A stretch of 64,000 nucleotides of DNA from assembly GCA_019279435.1 (NCBI GenBank), contig JAAALK010000080.1:86464328-86528327 (forward strand), written 5' to 3'. This DNA comes from Zizania palustris. Lineage: Eukaryota; Streptophyta; Magnoliopsida; Poales; Poaceae. Numbering within the stretch: the stretch's first letter is position 1; each line of letters opens with the position of its first letter. Below the pieces are notes generated by a model. The model had not been told where the DNA came from and searched no databases. It worked only from the letters and a program-made list of their open reading frames with translations. The position numbers and the translations under genes were made by a program. Of the stretch, positions 10,182 to 21,271 are shown piece after piece.

Positions 10182-10456
10182 AATGTAACTGCAGGTTGGT
10201 GCATCGAAGTAAGGCTTCGGGCGGTACTTACCTTGTAGCCCTCGGGCTCCGATGACCTTTGAAACGTGGAGCGGAGCCCCTTGCCGGAGAGTGGGCTCCG
10301 GTCTGCGGAGGATGGAGGAAGGCGAAGGTGGCCTTCGATCTGCCCTCGAAGCCCCTTGCCGGAGGGTGCGCGAAGCGAGGAAAGCCTCGATGCTCCCCCC
10401 TCGGGCGCACTTCGGGTTGCAGGCAGTGGTAGAGAACTTAGCTTCTAGGACTAAGG

Positions 10457-10474
10457 TCCCCACGGACGGCGCCA
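10457..10474 (-). other. Gyp2 primer binding site
   Basis: On - the sequence two bases after the 5' LTR reads TGGCGCCGTCCGTGGGGA. It is almost the same as the Gyp5 PBS (48673-48690). The first nine bases fit the 3' end of plant tRNA-Asp as I remember it; the rest does not, so the primer is uncertain. Confidence 0.8.
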
Positions 10475-10720
10475 ACTGTTGGAACAATTGCGTTAGTTCC
10501 AGCAGGTTTTTTCTATGGTGGAGTATGATATGGAGAATGAACCTCGATGGGTTCTCACAGGGAGAGATAGGGTTTATACTGGTTCGGGCCTCCCCTAGGG
10601 GATAATAACCCTACGTCCAGTTTGTGGTAGATTTGGCATGGTGTGCCGTGAGGTGGAGAGGATAACTCCAGGGTCTCATGGCCCCCTGGAGCCTGTCCTC
10701 CTTACAAGGGCCTGGCCCTG

Positions 10721-10728
10721 CTTTTATA
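10721..10728 (-). promoter_or_regulatory. TATA box of the Gyp2 5' LTR
   Basis: CTTTTATA on +, i.e. TATAAAAG on -, placed between the GC-rich U3 array and the LTR end. It would drive sense transcription leftwards through the antisense gene. Confidence 0.6.
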
Positions 10729-10941
10729 GACACGCAGGCCTTAAGGAAAAGACCAAGATACCCTCCATGGGCCCTTAGGCTCATAGGGGTAAACAGGGAA
10801 AGGGGGCTGGCTACTGTACACGGGTACCAGACAGCTTTACAGCTTTACAGACGTGTCAGGCTGCGCCAACCTTTGACCAACTAAACGACAAGCTAGGAGC
10901 GGAGGGGGCTTCGGAGTGCACCCGAGGGGGGGGGCTCCGAA

Positions 10942-11312
10942 GCGCTGCTCCGGCGGGTGGCCTCCGGTCTTGGCTCCGGAGGGTGACCTCCGAACTGGAC
11001 TCCGGAGGGCGGCCTCCGGGCTTGGCTTCCGGAGGATGGCCTCCGAACTGGGTTCCGGAGGGCGGCCTCCGGGCTTGGCTTCCGGAGGGTGGCCTCCGAA
11101 CTGGGTTCCGGAGGGCGGCCTCCGGTCTTGGCTCCGGAGGGTGACCTCCGAACTGGACTCCGGAGGGCGGCCTCCGGGCTTGGCTTCCGGAGGGTGGCCT
11201 CCGAACTTGGTTCCGGAGGGCGGCCTCCGGTCTTGGCTCCGGAGGGTGACCTCCGAACTGGGTTCCGGAGGGCGGCCTCCGGGTTTGGCTTCCGGAGGAT
11301 GGCCTCCGAACT
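10942..11312. repeat. Palindromic tandem array in Gyp2 LTR (right copy)
   Basis: Same units as 4742-5105; see there. Both LTR copies carry the same number and order of units. Confidence 0.85.
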
Positions 11313-11505
11313 GGACTCAACTAGGGGCTTCGAGCCGGACCTCCTGGTTTGGGGGGCTTCGAAGCTACAGGCCTCGGGAAGCATCTTGGGACCTGGAAAT
11401 AATACTCGAAGAAAACAGGCTCCGACAGAACCTGGCTCTGGGCCGAAGGCTGTCGGAGGCTGACGTCATTTGGCCCCTGTGTGAGGGAAATATATTCCCC
11501 CAACA

Positions 11506-11510
11506 AATAC
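11506..11510. repeat. Target-site duplication AATAC, right copy (Gyp2)
   Basis: Matches 4265-4269 and directly follows the CCAACA-complement end of Gyp2. Confidence 0.95.
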
Positions 11511-12360
11511 ATTGGTCCAATTTGGCCTATGGCCAGATGGGGCATGGATCTCATTGGCCCCTTCCCAGTAGCAAAAGGAAATCTGAAATTCGTAGTGGTA
11601 GCAATTGAGTATTTTTCCAAGTTGGTCGAAGCAAAATCCCTCAAAGCTATCACTTCAAATAATGTACAAACGTTCTTTTGGAAAAATATTATATGAAGAT
11701 TCAGAGTGCCTCGATAGCTCACAGTCGACAATGGGACACAGTTTGATTCGGAGCTCTTCAGGAAGTTTTGCGAAGATCTTGGCATACAACTATGCTTTGC
11801 AGCTGTGCACCATCCTTAGTCTAACGAAGCTGTCGAAAGGGCTAATGGTAATATTTTATTAGGGCTGAATCGAAGAATAGTAGGGTTAGCAAAGGGGCTA
11901 TGGACTGAAGAACTCCCGAAGATTTTATAGTCCATTTGGACCACTCAAACGAGGTCCACAAGTGTTACTCCTTTCAGATTATTATTCGGAGATGAAGCTA
12001 TGACACCGACGGAGCTCAAAGGAGAATCTCTTCACACCACCGAACCTAAAATAGAAGGAGAAAGGCAAGCTTCGCTTGATTTAATAGAAGAAAAAAGACT
12101 TCGAGCTGTGGCTAATTTGTCGAAATATCAAGAGCAAACGAAGACTTGGTATGACCCGAAGGTTAAGCTTAATGAACTTAAACAAGGTCACTTAGTTTTG
12201 CGAAGCATCATAGCACCACGGAAATTAGGAAATAAGTGGGAAGGTCCATATATCATTCTACGTTCAGGACACCCTGGTTCTTTTTAAACTAGCTAATTTA
12301 GAAGGGGAAGAGTTAAAGCATGCCTGGCATGCGGAGCACTTAAAGCGATATTTTGCATAG
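11511..12360 (+). pseudogene. Gyp1 integrase, catalytic core and C-terminal part (second half)
   Basis: Continues from 4269 after Gyp2. The catalytic D,D,E residues can be placed in WGMDLIGPFP, TVDNGTQFDSELF and SNEAVERANGNILLGLNRR. The C-terminal region contains RAVANLSKYQEQTKTWYDPKV and GNKWEGPYIIL. The polyprotein ends with HAWHAEHLKRYFA and a TAG at 12358-12360. Stops and at least two frameshifts (about 11693, 11815, 11925, 12285) disable it. Confidence 0.88.
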
Positions 12361-12710
12361 GGGCTCCTTGTAATCATCTGTAAACACCTTATGAATAAAT
12401 AAAGCTCATGGTTCAGATAATGCCTACCTCTCAAACACTTCATACTTCTAGTTGATGCAATAAGTTACTAAGTTACCAGTTTTCAGACTCCGAGTTAATA
12501 GAGTCGAAGACATTTTTTGAGACCTTAGTCAATCTCTAAGTTTATAAGGGGCTCTGAGCCTCCAAAATTGTACGCCTAACTAAAGTTATTTTCATTGCGC
12601 GTAACCATCTTCGACCAAGTTTCGAAGTTGCTTACGCCCAAAGAGGGGTTGGGAAGTAGGGAGACAATTTTGAAACTTTAATATTTATCATTCAAACAGA
12701 TTACATTACA
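12361..12710. other. Gyp1 spacer between integrase end and antisense gene end
   Basis: Non-coding. Contains AATAAATAAAG near 12394, a possible polyadenylation signal for the sense transcript. The pol (+) and antisense (-) genes converge here tail to tail. Confidence 0.6.
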
Positions 12711-15700
12711 TCATGAAAAGTCTGTATCTATACCGAGAAGGAAACGAAGACCTCTTCGATTCCTAGAACTACCACTAAAGCTAGAATGACTAGTTCTGGA
12801 GTCGGGAGTTTTAATAACTTTATGTTTAACTCTTTTCCCTCCTTTCGAAGCTTGGAAATCCTTTTGTTCCTGCTGAAGTTCAGCCCAAGTTCGAAGTCGC
12901 TCAGGGCTTCTTTCCCAGCTTCGAAGTTGTTCAGAACTTTTCTTTACTTGTTCTTAAGCGGTATTTTCTTCTTCGGACCATTTAATGTCTTCAGAAGATG
13001 AAGGTTCCAAGTTAACTTCTTTTTCCGCTTCTTTAATGTAAGATAATATATCTTTGCATATTTCGGGCGCAATTACACCGGAGCTTTCTTGAGGAATTGA
13101 AAATCGAGGACGTTTGTGAGGTCTTAAAGTTTCGAAGGTAGCCCATAGCAGGCAAAGCTCTTTGCTAGCCTCTAGCACTTCGAGATCATCCAAAATAGGT
13201 CGGAAAGCCTAAAAACATTTCCAAATAAGTCTTTTAATTCATAAAAGATAAAAGCATAAACTTTTACATATTCAGGGCCCTAAACAAAGCTAGACCTTTG
13301 GGCCCGGTGGGGGATGGCTGCTCGAAGCCTGCGACCGTGCTTGTTTTTAGCGAAGTCATTCATCAATCGAAGTTTTGATTGTTGATCGACCTTCGGCTCT
13401 CCAAGATTCTTGGAAGGCTTGCCAAGCTATAGCTACGTCGTCGGAAGGGTTTAAGAGCCATTTGTCGTCGAAGATAATGGGAGTCGCCCCTAAGTCTGGT
13501 GCTACTGATAGCCCTAGATCGTCGTAGTAGCGAAGTACTCCGAGAGCATCTACTTGGCTGGAGATTTCTCAATACCGAATACTCGTCGTCTTCATAGTCT
13601 TCGCTACTGCTTGGATCATCGTCAATCTTCGCAGTAGAGGGATGTCGCTAGTTGAAGGTAAGGTCCAAGAAGTACCGAAGTATTCCAAGACTTCCTGAAG
13701 GTTGTCCATGGTCTCTAAAGCTACCTTCTCGGACTTCACCTTGTCTTCGGACAAAATATCCTTTGACGAAGGCAGCTCGTCTATCAAAGAAAATAGCTTA
13801 GCTGCCTCTGTAACCAAGGAGTTCTTCTGACCGAGCAAGTTATTGGCCTCCTCCATTAACTTCGCCTACTCCTCCCGGAGCTTGACAAGCTCGGCCCCCT
13901 TGGTCGCCTGCTCCGTTCGTAGTTTCTCTACTTCAGCCCGAAGCACGATTTGTTCGGCTTCGAGCTTCCGATTAGCATCTTCCATACTAAGTCTGGCTTT
14001 CCTTTCCACTGCTACCATTTCATCCAAGCTGGAAGTCCAAATTTCGGAGCTGACAAGACTCCCTTGGAGAGTAGTTATCTTCTCCTTAAGACGATTGCAC
14101 TCCCGCTCATTAGAAACAGCCACAGCTCGAGCCAAGACTATTTGTTGCGAAGGAAAAAGCAATGTGAGTAAACTATTTACATGTTGAAACTAACTCTGTT
14201 ATTGCAGATACTTCATACCTGGTATGCTGCCCACTCCATGGTTGCATCTAACACCGACCCCTCGGCTTTCCCAGGTATAGCCACCAAGTCAGTCTCCCCG
14301 ACTTCGTGATTAGCTCGAGCCAAAGGCTCTAGCAGAGTCCGAAGCTCGGTCCTTCACTCCAGAAAAGGAGCTAGGAGGGTGAGCCTTGACAAGGCTCTTT
14401 GATCGTCTTCATTGGGAGAAGGGCCGGAGCGTAGCAGCGCATCCCCAGAGACCTCGGTGGATTGCCCCCTTTCGTGGACTGGCCTCCATCTGTAGATTTC
14501 GACGGGGTTAATCCAGAGTTCGGAGCAGGAAAAGGATCCATTTTTCCTTTACCTTTTCCGGTACCCATTTTTATAACCTCCTCCAGTATTGCCTTCGGAG
14601 ATGTCGAGGTTTTAGGCACAGTCTTCGCGGCAGGGGTCATCTCCATGGGGGTTGATCCTGTAAAATCAAAGGTATTATATATTGCATAATTTTGCAGGAC
14701 ACGAAAAGAAAGGAAAAGTACTCTACTGAGGCTTACCTTCGACATTATATCGACGGACGAGTATGGGACTGCGGAGGCTCGAATGCCTCTTCGAAGTCCT
14801 CTTCGGATTCGGAGTTGGGGACCGAAGGATTAGCTGCTGAAATCTCTACGAGAACAGTAGTTATCACTTCGTCTGGAGCCAAAGCTTGATCATTTGCTAT
14901 CTCGACTCCACCTTCTTTAGCGGCAGGGGCCTCTTGGCTAGGCAGGACATTCGAAGTTTCTGCCTGCTCGAGGTTGTCTTGCGTAGCCGGCACGACTGTT
15001 GTGTTGCCTGTATCTGGGACTTCAACTTCTGCCTGCGCCTCTTCATCCTCGGTAATAAGGTCTATCAAAACCCTCTGCATTTCTCTGTATCCTTCATCTT
15101 CTGATGAATCCGAAGATGAAGTAGAGGACTTGGAAGGGGCCACAAACTTCGGTTTACGGGCCAACTTTTTCGCGGGAGTCTTGGTTGGCGTCGAAGTCCC
15201 AGTTTCAGCTTTCCTCTTCTTAGGACCAGGCTCCGAAGTGCTCCAGTCCGGAAGGGAAGGAGCGTCAACTCCGAGTACACTCCATACTCGGTTGAATCAC
15301 TCCCAACTGCCTACCAGTTTCACCCTCCATTCTTTCTCAGTGAGGGTAGGTGCTCCGAGGATCTTTTCTGAAGCCGGTACGACTTGCTCCAAAGTCAAGG
15401 AGGCATGTGGAGCTGAAAGATAAGTTTTTATCTCAGTTACGTCATTTTTTATGAAATTATCATACATGAAACATTTTGCAGTTTCCGAAGTTACCGGTAG
15501 AGCTCGAAGAGATTTTTTGGAGTCCACCTTCCGGATTCTCTTCAAAGTTAATAGGCCATTTGGCCATCAGAGGCGGAATCTGGAGCCCAATGAACTCCTC
15601 CGTTAAGTCCTACATGCTCATGCGACGACTTATTGTTTGCAGCAGATTGAGCCAAGCTTCGAGCTGGCCTGGGTCTGGATGAACTTCGGCTTCCCACTGA

Positions 15701-16364
15701 AAATGTATATCTTTTAGAGGCCCAGCCAAACTGCTATCCGCTCCTACTTCGGCGTAGAACCACCGAAGAATCCAATCCGTGTACCATCTGGCGTTGATGG
15801 CCTTCGCTGGAAATCAAATTTGGTACTCGTCTCAAAGCCTGAAGTTGATGCTAACGAAGGAAACCACTATCTTCTCTCCTCCAGAGCCTTGGTAAGTCAT
15901 CGGATGGCAAGAAGCCTTGTGGAGCATTGCAAAGATCTCCACTCTCCCTTCACAACCTTCAGCTCGCATCGCCCATTCGAAGATCGCAAGACGCGCTATG
16001 GCGAGGGTGACGTGGAAAAGTTCTAATACATCTGACAAAAAGTCTACTACTGGAAGCCCTAACCCAGCCTCGAAGAAGGCTTCGAAAACAACCACCTCTC
16101 CGGGCCGAGGCGAGGGGATTGCTTCCTGACCGGGCTCACGGATCTTGATTCCTGGACTAACCTTCCCCTTGATTGCTTCTTTTTGCAGGCCAATGGCCCC
16201 AATTTATAGGACTGGTCCGAATACTTGGAGGATGCCAGGAGGAGGTCGTGCGGGCCAGCTTGTTGGGGATTCCCCACAGGTGCTGCCGCTTCTGCCACCA
16301 CCATGGCTTGCTGCCTGGCCAAGGTCGAAGATGGTACGAGCGCTTTGAAGCTAGTCTTTGCCAT
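12711..16364 (-). pseudogene. Gyp1 antisense gene, decayed homologue of the Gyp2 gene
   Basis: Starts MAKTSFKALVPSST at 16364. The gypsy-type transposon domain follows (FEAFFEAGLGLPVV, LAIFEWAMRAEGCEGR at 16095-15832), then RWFYAEVGAD, a second-exon motif ILGAPTLTEKEWRVKLVGSWE, a Glu/Leu-rich coiled coil (14162-13569), and HPPPGPK before the intron-4 donor at 13295. The last exon, from 13208, has DDLEVLEASKELCLLW and ends LLGIDTDFS at 12711, matching the Gyp2 terminus FLGLDTDYS. Stops, e.g. in MSM*DL and in the last exon near 12958, show it is broken. Exon order and several intron sites agree with Gyp2. Confidence 0.8.
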
Positions 16365-16460
16365 CGAATAGAATGAGAAGGTTGGAACTAGAGCTCTAGA
16401 GGCTAAAAGAGGGATTGCGCGAGAATAGTGGGAAAAGTATCTCGAATGTCTCTTGCTCCT

Positions 16461-16470
16461 CTATTTATAG
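16461..16470 (-). promoter_or_regulatory. TATA box of the Gyp1 antisense gene
   Basis: CTATTTATAG on +, i.e. CTATAAATAG on -, about 97 bp upstream of the ATG at 16364. Same arrangement as in Gyp2. The stretch 16471-16789 upstream contains nothing else recognisable. Confidence 0.6.
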
Positions 16471-16789
16471 CCTGAACTCACGATTTCTTACCGTTCATAC
16501 TCGATGTTCCGTCTTCTGTACCGTTATTATTTCCAAAATTAAAGTAACGTTATAGCTTCTTAGGAAAGAAGAAGATAACGGCTATTTTTCTGAGTCTAAC
16601 GGTCTTTTTAGCTTCGTAGAAATTGACTTCGGAGCTGTTCAAATGAGACCTTTACTTGGGAGCAAATTTGAAGTTTCTAACTTTATGAATGCTTCCAAGG
16701 TTTATACATTTTATTAAACCCTGCACATGATTATTTTTCTTGCGTATACTGCTCTCCTAACTTTATAGATCATTCGAAGAAGCGTGTTC

Positions 16790-16799
16790 GAGGGGCTAC
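16790..16799 (+). other. Gyp1 polypurine tract
   Basis: GAGGGGCTAC directly before the 3' LTR; identical core to Gyp2's PPT. Confidence 0.85.
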
Positions 16800-17291
16800 T
16801 ATTGGGGGCAAATACTTCATCCTCAGGGTCTAAAATTATAAGACTAAGCCAATTTACTAAACCGAAGCTCCAGTATTAACTTCGGTCTAGTATATGATCA
16901 AGCTCGAAGAATCCATGCAGGCTTCTGTTCGGAGTATGACTTCGAAGGTTAAATCTTCAAAGAGCTAATCTTCCAGCGAGGATAGAAGACTTATCTTCTT
17001 TCTAAATAGATTAGTCTTTTACCATTTTAAGCCTATTAGGGGTACCGAATAGTTTCCACTATATCGGTTGTAATTGAGGGGTAAAAAGGTCTTTTCCTTA
17101 AGATTTTTATCTATAAATACCCCCCTTCTTACCCTGTAATAGGTATCGAATACTCAGTTATTCAATACACAACTTCGAACTACTTCGAGCTATTATCCAA
17201 TTCGGAGGCTTGAAATAGTCCGCTTCACAAACTCTTCGTTTGTTAGTTCTTCATCTTCGAGAACCTGTTAGCGTAATGTTTTATGCCAACA
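16800..17291 (+). repeat. Gyp1 3' LTR (492 bp)
   Basis: Begins TATTGGGGGCAAATAC (canonical TG changed to TA) and ends TTATGCCAACA. It has the same length and the same ends as the Gyp5 5' LTR (48179-48670). A TATAAATA box lies at 17112-17119, with TCGAATACTCAGT downstream as in Gyp5. Confidence 0.92.
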
Positions 17292-19451
17292 ATATTGTTT
17301 TCTGGTTTAGGTCCCAACGAGTTTGAGCGTATTAGTCATCTCGACACTGCTCGAGAGATCTGGGCTACCCTCTAGGCACACCATGAGGGGACAGCTCAGG
17401 TCAAGGCTTGGCTCTATCAGACCTACTGGCAAGAATACAAAAACTTCTTATAGAAGTCGGGTGAGACTGTTGAAGCTTTGTTTGGTCGCTTTCAGCCGAT
17501 CATTAACAAGCTTTGGGCCAATAAGGACGATCGTGATCAGCTGGTCTCAGATCATGAACAGGCGCTCAAGGTTATTCATACCTTGGACCCTAAGATTTGA
17601 GAGATCAAGGTATCCTCTATTGATGAGAGAACTTATTATGATACCTTGACTATCGCAGAGCTTTTCAGTAATCTCAAGGCCTCAGAGGTTGATATCCACT
17701 TGAGATCAAATCTCACTGGTTCTAGCTCAAAAACCCTAGCCCTTATGACACCTTCTACTGATTGTGCTTCTTTGAGTTGTGCCTTGTCCTCTTTGATATC
17801 TATCACTAAGGACCAATTGGATTTGCTAGGAGATGATTACTTGTGTCATGTCAATAGTCGGGTTCGTCGTGTCTATGACAAGAGGATGTTTAAATGACAT
17901 GGCACGAAACATGGCTGTTTTGAGTGTGGTGATCCAGGTCATTTCATCGCCGACTGCCCCAAGCGGAAGACACACAAGAAGGGCACTGGCGATGGTTCCT
18001 ATGACTCCAACAATCACGACAGCTCCACCTTCACAAAGGGCAATCCCAAGACGAGGTTCTTTCGAAAAGCCCTGAAGGACTACTGACACGAGAACAAGAA
18101 GCGGGACAAGGCCTTCTTTGCTGAGATGGAGAGAAGCTACTCCAAGAAAACATCATCTTCTTCCTCTTCATCAAGCTCAAGCGATGAGGAGATCGTGATC
18201 AAGAAGGGGAAGGACAAGGATGATCCAGCGGTCCTTTGTTTCATGGCCTTCGGGGACAAGCCAAAGAGCCACTCGCACTGCAGTCGAAGATCCCCCAAGA
18301 GCATCTGCTCAATGGCCCTTGCAGATAAGGAAGATAAGGGTTCCCCCGACAACTCCAACGATGACGATGAAGAGAAGGTATCTTCCTATGAACAAGAAGT
18401 CATTGAATTACTTGAAGAGAACCATCAAGAGTTAAGATATCGGGAGAAAATGCTTAGAGGGGCTAAGAAGAGGATAGAAGAGCTTGAGAGTGAGTTTGCC
18501 ATGGCCGATGGCAAGATTGAGAGTCTATCTTCTTTCCCTTGCTTGGGTGAGAGCAGTGAGTGCCCTAACTACGAGGTGCTGCTGTGTGACCTGATGACTC
18601 TTAAGTCTAGGTACACAGAGAGGGTAGATGAGAGAGATGCTTTGGCCACTGAGCTTGAAAGTGCTCAGTTGGAGCTGAAAGATGATCATGCCACAGTCGT
18701 CATGACCTGTAGAGACTGCCCATCCGACTTATCTAATCTAGTCGAGCTAAGAGCGAAGGGAGATGAGCAGTTGGGCGAGTTAGAGAGAGTCAGAGCTAAG
18801 CTAGAGCAGACTAAGTTTGAGCTTGAGACATTGTCAGTTTGAGCTCTGAGGTTGGAACTAATCAAGCTGAAAGCTGAAAAGTCTATCCGAGTTGATGGAG
18901 AGTGTGAGGTCTGCCTATCGCAGGTGGAGGTGCTAGCTACCTTGAGAGAGGAGCTAGCTGATGCTCAGAATGAGAACTCTTACCTCTGACAGATCTTGAG
19001 TTGGGTGAGTGCTAGAGAGCCACAGCTCGACATGATGATCCAGTAGTTCAAGAGGAAGGATGGGTTTGGAGTAGGTTACACCTACTCCAAGGCTGACTTT
19101 GAGAGTGCCCTGATCTTTGAAGTGGAGTGGAGTAAGATGACTCGAAAGCAGAGATATCCCAACACTCACTCCACTGAGTCTTTTTCGGCCTGTCAGCCCA
19201 AGGATGGAGTGTTCCAAGAACAACCTAAAGCTCCACCCAAGAAGCCTATCTGGATCCCGAAGCCCAAGCAGCTCAACACTTCTCTTGACTCTCTATCTGG
19301 ACCCTCTCACAACAAAGAGCATACACCCAGCACCACCAAGCCCAAGAAACCCAAGCCTCAACCACATCCCAAGAAGACTACTTATCATTGTGAGTTCTGT
19401 CAGAGAGATGGGCATCTTGCGGAGTTTTGCTTCAAGAGGAAGTGGGTTTAG
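17292..19451 (+). pseudogene. Cop1 gag (decayed)
   Basis: Copia gag starting mid-protein at the Gyp1 junction (NEFERISHLDTAREIWATL). The first zinc knuckle CFECGDPGHFIADC is at about 17911-17950. A Ser/acidic stretch, coiled-coil segments (18360-18840) and a second zinc knuckle CEFCQRDGHLAEFC at about 19390-19431 follow. Stops include a TAG after ATL (about 17374) and one in MMIQ*FKRKDGFG (about 19043), both present at the same place in Cop3. Others are private, e.g. MFK*HGTK at 17895. Confidence 0.85.
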
Positions 19452-20403
19452 AGGGCAGAGAGAGCTCTAGGTGGGCAGGAGCAGTTCTACCAATAGGGTG
19501 GTAGATAGAGAGTCCCTCGACGCAGAGAGAGGCTAGAGGCCCAGGCGCGTCGTGTAGGTGGTGGTAGAGGCTAGGAGACAACTTTCTTGCTCGTTCTCCG
19601 GAGGTTGGTTTTCACTCCGGTAGAGCTCCAGGACATTCTGGATACGACTTTAGACCTCGTGGTCATGACGTTATTGCAGAATAGAGGACTATGCTTTGAG
19701 CCGCGCTTTGGTACAGACACTTATGATTCTTTCTTGTTTCTTTCTTTTGAGCAGATGGCTTGACACTGTTTTAGCTCTTTTGCTAAACCTGGTGTCGGAC
19801 CGTTTGCTCCCCGTTATGACCATTGATTTTGCAAGATCGAGGCCTGGAGGACATATGGAACATGGATTCAGGATGCTCTCGCCACATGACAGGATATCAT
19901 AGATGGTTCTCCAGCCTCACTTCCCCGAGCTCCAAGGAGTACATCACATTCAGGAACAATGGTCAAGGGAAGGTACATGGCATTGGTTCAATTTGAATCT
20001 CTGAGCATTTCCCTTTGAAGAATGTTCCTTTGGTTGGAAACTTGAATTTTAATTTGGTCTCTCTTTCACAACTTGTTGAGAATGGTTTAGAGGTTCATTT
20101 TAAGAAAGGCATGTCTTCTATTGTTGATTCTAGAGGATATTTGGTTTGCTAGATCTTACCTTTCGGTAAGGTTTTTCGGATTGATTTCTCTAGTATCTTT
20201 TGGCCCTTCTCGTTGTTTGATCGCTGGATCCTCCTCTAAGATCTGGAGGTGGCATAGGAGGTTAGGTCATTTGAGTTTTGATCTGCTAGTCAGGTTAAGC
20301 TCTATGGACCTCATCCGAGGATTGCCCAAGTTTAAGATGGAGAAGGATCTAGTTTTCCATCCTTATTGTCATGGGAAGATGGTTGCCTCTTCTCACACGC
20401 CTT
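19452..20403 (+). pseudogene. Cop1 protease and GAG-pre-integrase remnant
   Basis: The protease motif MDSGCSRHMTG is at about 19863-19896. The GAG-pre-integrase domain follows (WRWHRRLGHLSFDLLVRLSSMDLIRGLP, 20241-20330, given here only as landmarks WRWHRRLGH and LIRGLP). It breaks off after SSHTPF where Cop3 continues SHSPVTQVMTS. Several frameshifts and stops separate the parts. Confidence 0.8.
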
Positions 20404-21271
20404 TTCCAGGACAGTGTAATGTATGCCAAGACCAATGTCTTAAGCTTCTGATGGTCGGTTAGCATAAGGTTGACATGCAAACAACCCCTAACAAAAAATT
20501 GAAAAAGGAAAAGAAAAAGGCTAAAAATTAAAAAGATAACAAGTTTGTTGAAGCACTTTGTTCTAGACAATGCTTATATTAGTAGATATCAGCTAGCTTT
20601 TGCATCTCATGTTTTACCTTGCTTGTTGACTAGAAAATGTGGTGATGCTTTTGTTTGCAAAAATCGAAAAAAGTGTGCTAATGACTTTCTTTGGATATCA
20701 TCTATTGCACTGATCATGCCATGTGTCTTAGACAATATTACTTTTGCTATACTTGCTAGATGTTGTAATTGCAGTCAATCATATCTGAGAAGCATGCTTT
20801 TTCACTCCACCTACACCCTAGTTGCATTCATTGCATATTTTGATGGGGAGCTGCATTTCAGGGGGAGTTTGAGTCTGTGTCTTTTTAGAGTGCATTCAGT
20901 CTCACTTGATGTGTCCAATTGTCAACAAGGGGGACAAAATTTTGGGTTACTCGATCTTTTACAAGAGTATAGGGGGAGTTTTGGCTTTCTCTGGGATTTG
21001 TTTCAGGGGCAGTTTTTAGTCTTTTTTGCCTTACTCTTTGGTTGTCCTTGTTGATAATTCTAAGATTGCACTCGTTTTGAGTTTTTATTTTTGGTTAACC
21101 ATAATGACCGGTTTTCTTGCTTTTGTTCGGCTTTTGATCATTAGGGTTAAACTTTTGTTTTATCTTCTTCTTTCCATCTTCTTGTGTTTTGTTTTTGTGT
21201 TTCCACGTGTTTTGCAGGTATCGAAGAATAGGTGAAAAGAGTGTTGACAATGTACTCATCAGCGGGGAGAT
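20404..21271 (+). other. Cop1 3' untranslated region with multiple polypurine tracts
   Basis: Matches Cop3 59043-59911 nearly end to end, including poly-A-rich runs and several GGGGGAG-type tracts between 20843 and 21015. The PPT proper, before the LTR, is degraded (CAGCGGGGAGAT). No gene. Short open frames are not conserved in Cop3. Confidence 0.75.

Larger units (their letters stand above)
9045..10456. other. Gyp2 untranslated leader region (sense strand -), repeat-rich
   Basis: 1.4 kb with no gene. It occupies the place where an autonomous relative has gag-pol. It holds an AATAAA (9263-9268, +) that could end the antisense transcript. Many GAAGC/GCTTC words, short tandem repeats at 9681-9850 and a ten-copy hairpin array at 9896-10181 are also present. 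A 189-codon frame on - across the array is a product of its 28-29 bp periodicity. Confidence 0.7.
4270..11505 (-). mobile_element. Gyp2: young non-autonomous Tat-type LTR retrotransposon
   Basis: A 7236-bp element with two LTRs of 1030 and 1029 bp that I could tell apart only by one G in a G-run, and a perfect 5-bp duplication AATAC. Orientation is minus: on that strand the LTR reads TGTTGGGGG...CCAACA. The PBS sits beside the right LTR (10457-10474) and the PPT beside the left LTR (5300-5312). No gag, protease, RT or integrase was found on either strand. Its only gene lies on the opposite (+) strand at 5751-9044. LTR identity implies recent insertion, younger than its host Gyp1. Confidence 0.95.
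10477..11505 (-). repeat. Gyp2 5' LTR (right)
   Basis: 1029 bp, near-identical to 4270-5299. As the upstream LTR on -, it carries the promoter for the genomic RNA: TATAAAAG at 10728-10721. U3, with the palindromic array at 10942-11312, lies to the right. Confidence 0.95.
1..17291 (+). mobile_element. Gyp1: Tat-clade Ty3/gypsy LTR retrotransposon, 5' end outside window
   Basis: A full-length type element seen from within gag to its 3' LTR. The order gag, PR, RT, RNase H, second (archaeal-type) RNase H, integrase is visible on +. An antisense gene on - follows, then a polypurine tract and the LTR. The extra RNase H and antisense gene are typical of the Tat clade (RIRE2-like elements of grasses; from family knowledge). 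Integrase is interrupted by Gyp2. At 17292 the sequence switches abruptly into the gag of copia element Cop1, so Gyp1 inserted there. The expected 5-bp duplication (ATATT) lies outside the window on the left. Many stops and frameshifts show it is dead. Confidence 0.9.

Noticed and set aside
9918..10487. 189-codon frame on - with repeated PKPRFALFK-like units
   Set aside because: Direct translation of the ten-copy hairpin array; no domain and no conserved start.
20545..21054. 169-codon hydrophobic, Cys-rich frame as an envelope-like protein of Cop1
   Set aside because: Sits in the multi-PPT 3' region and the aligned Cop3 region (59230-59700) does not keep the frame open.
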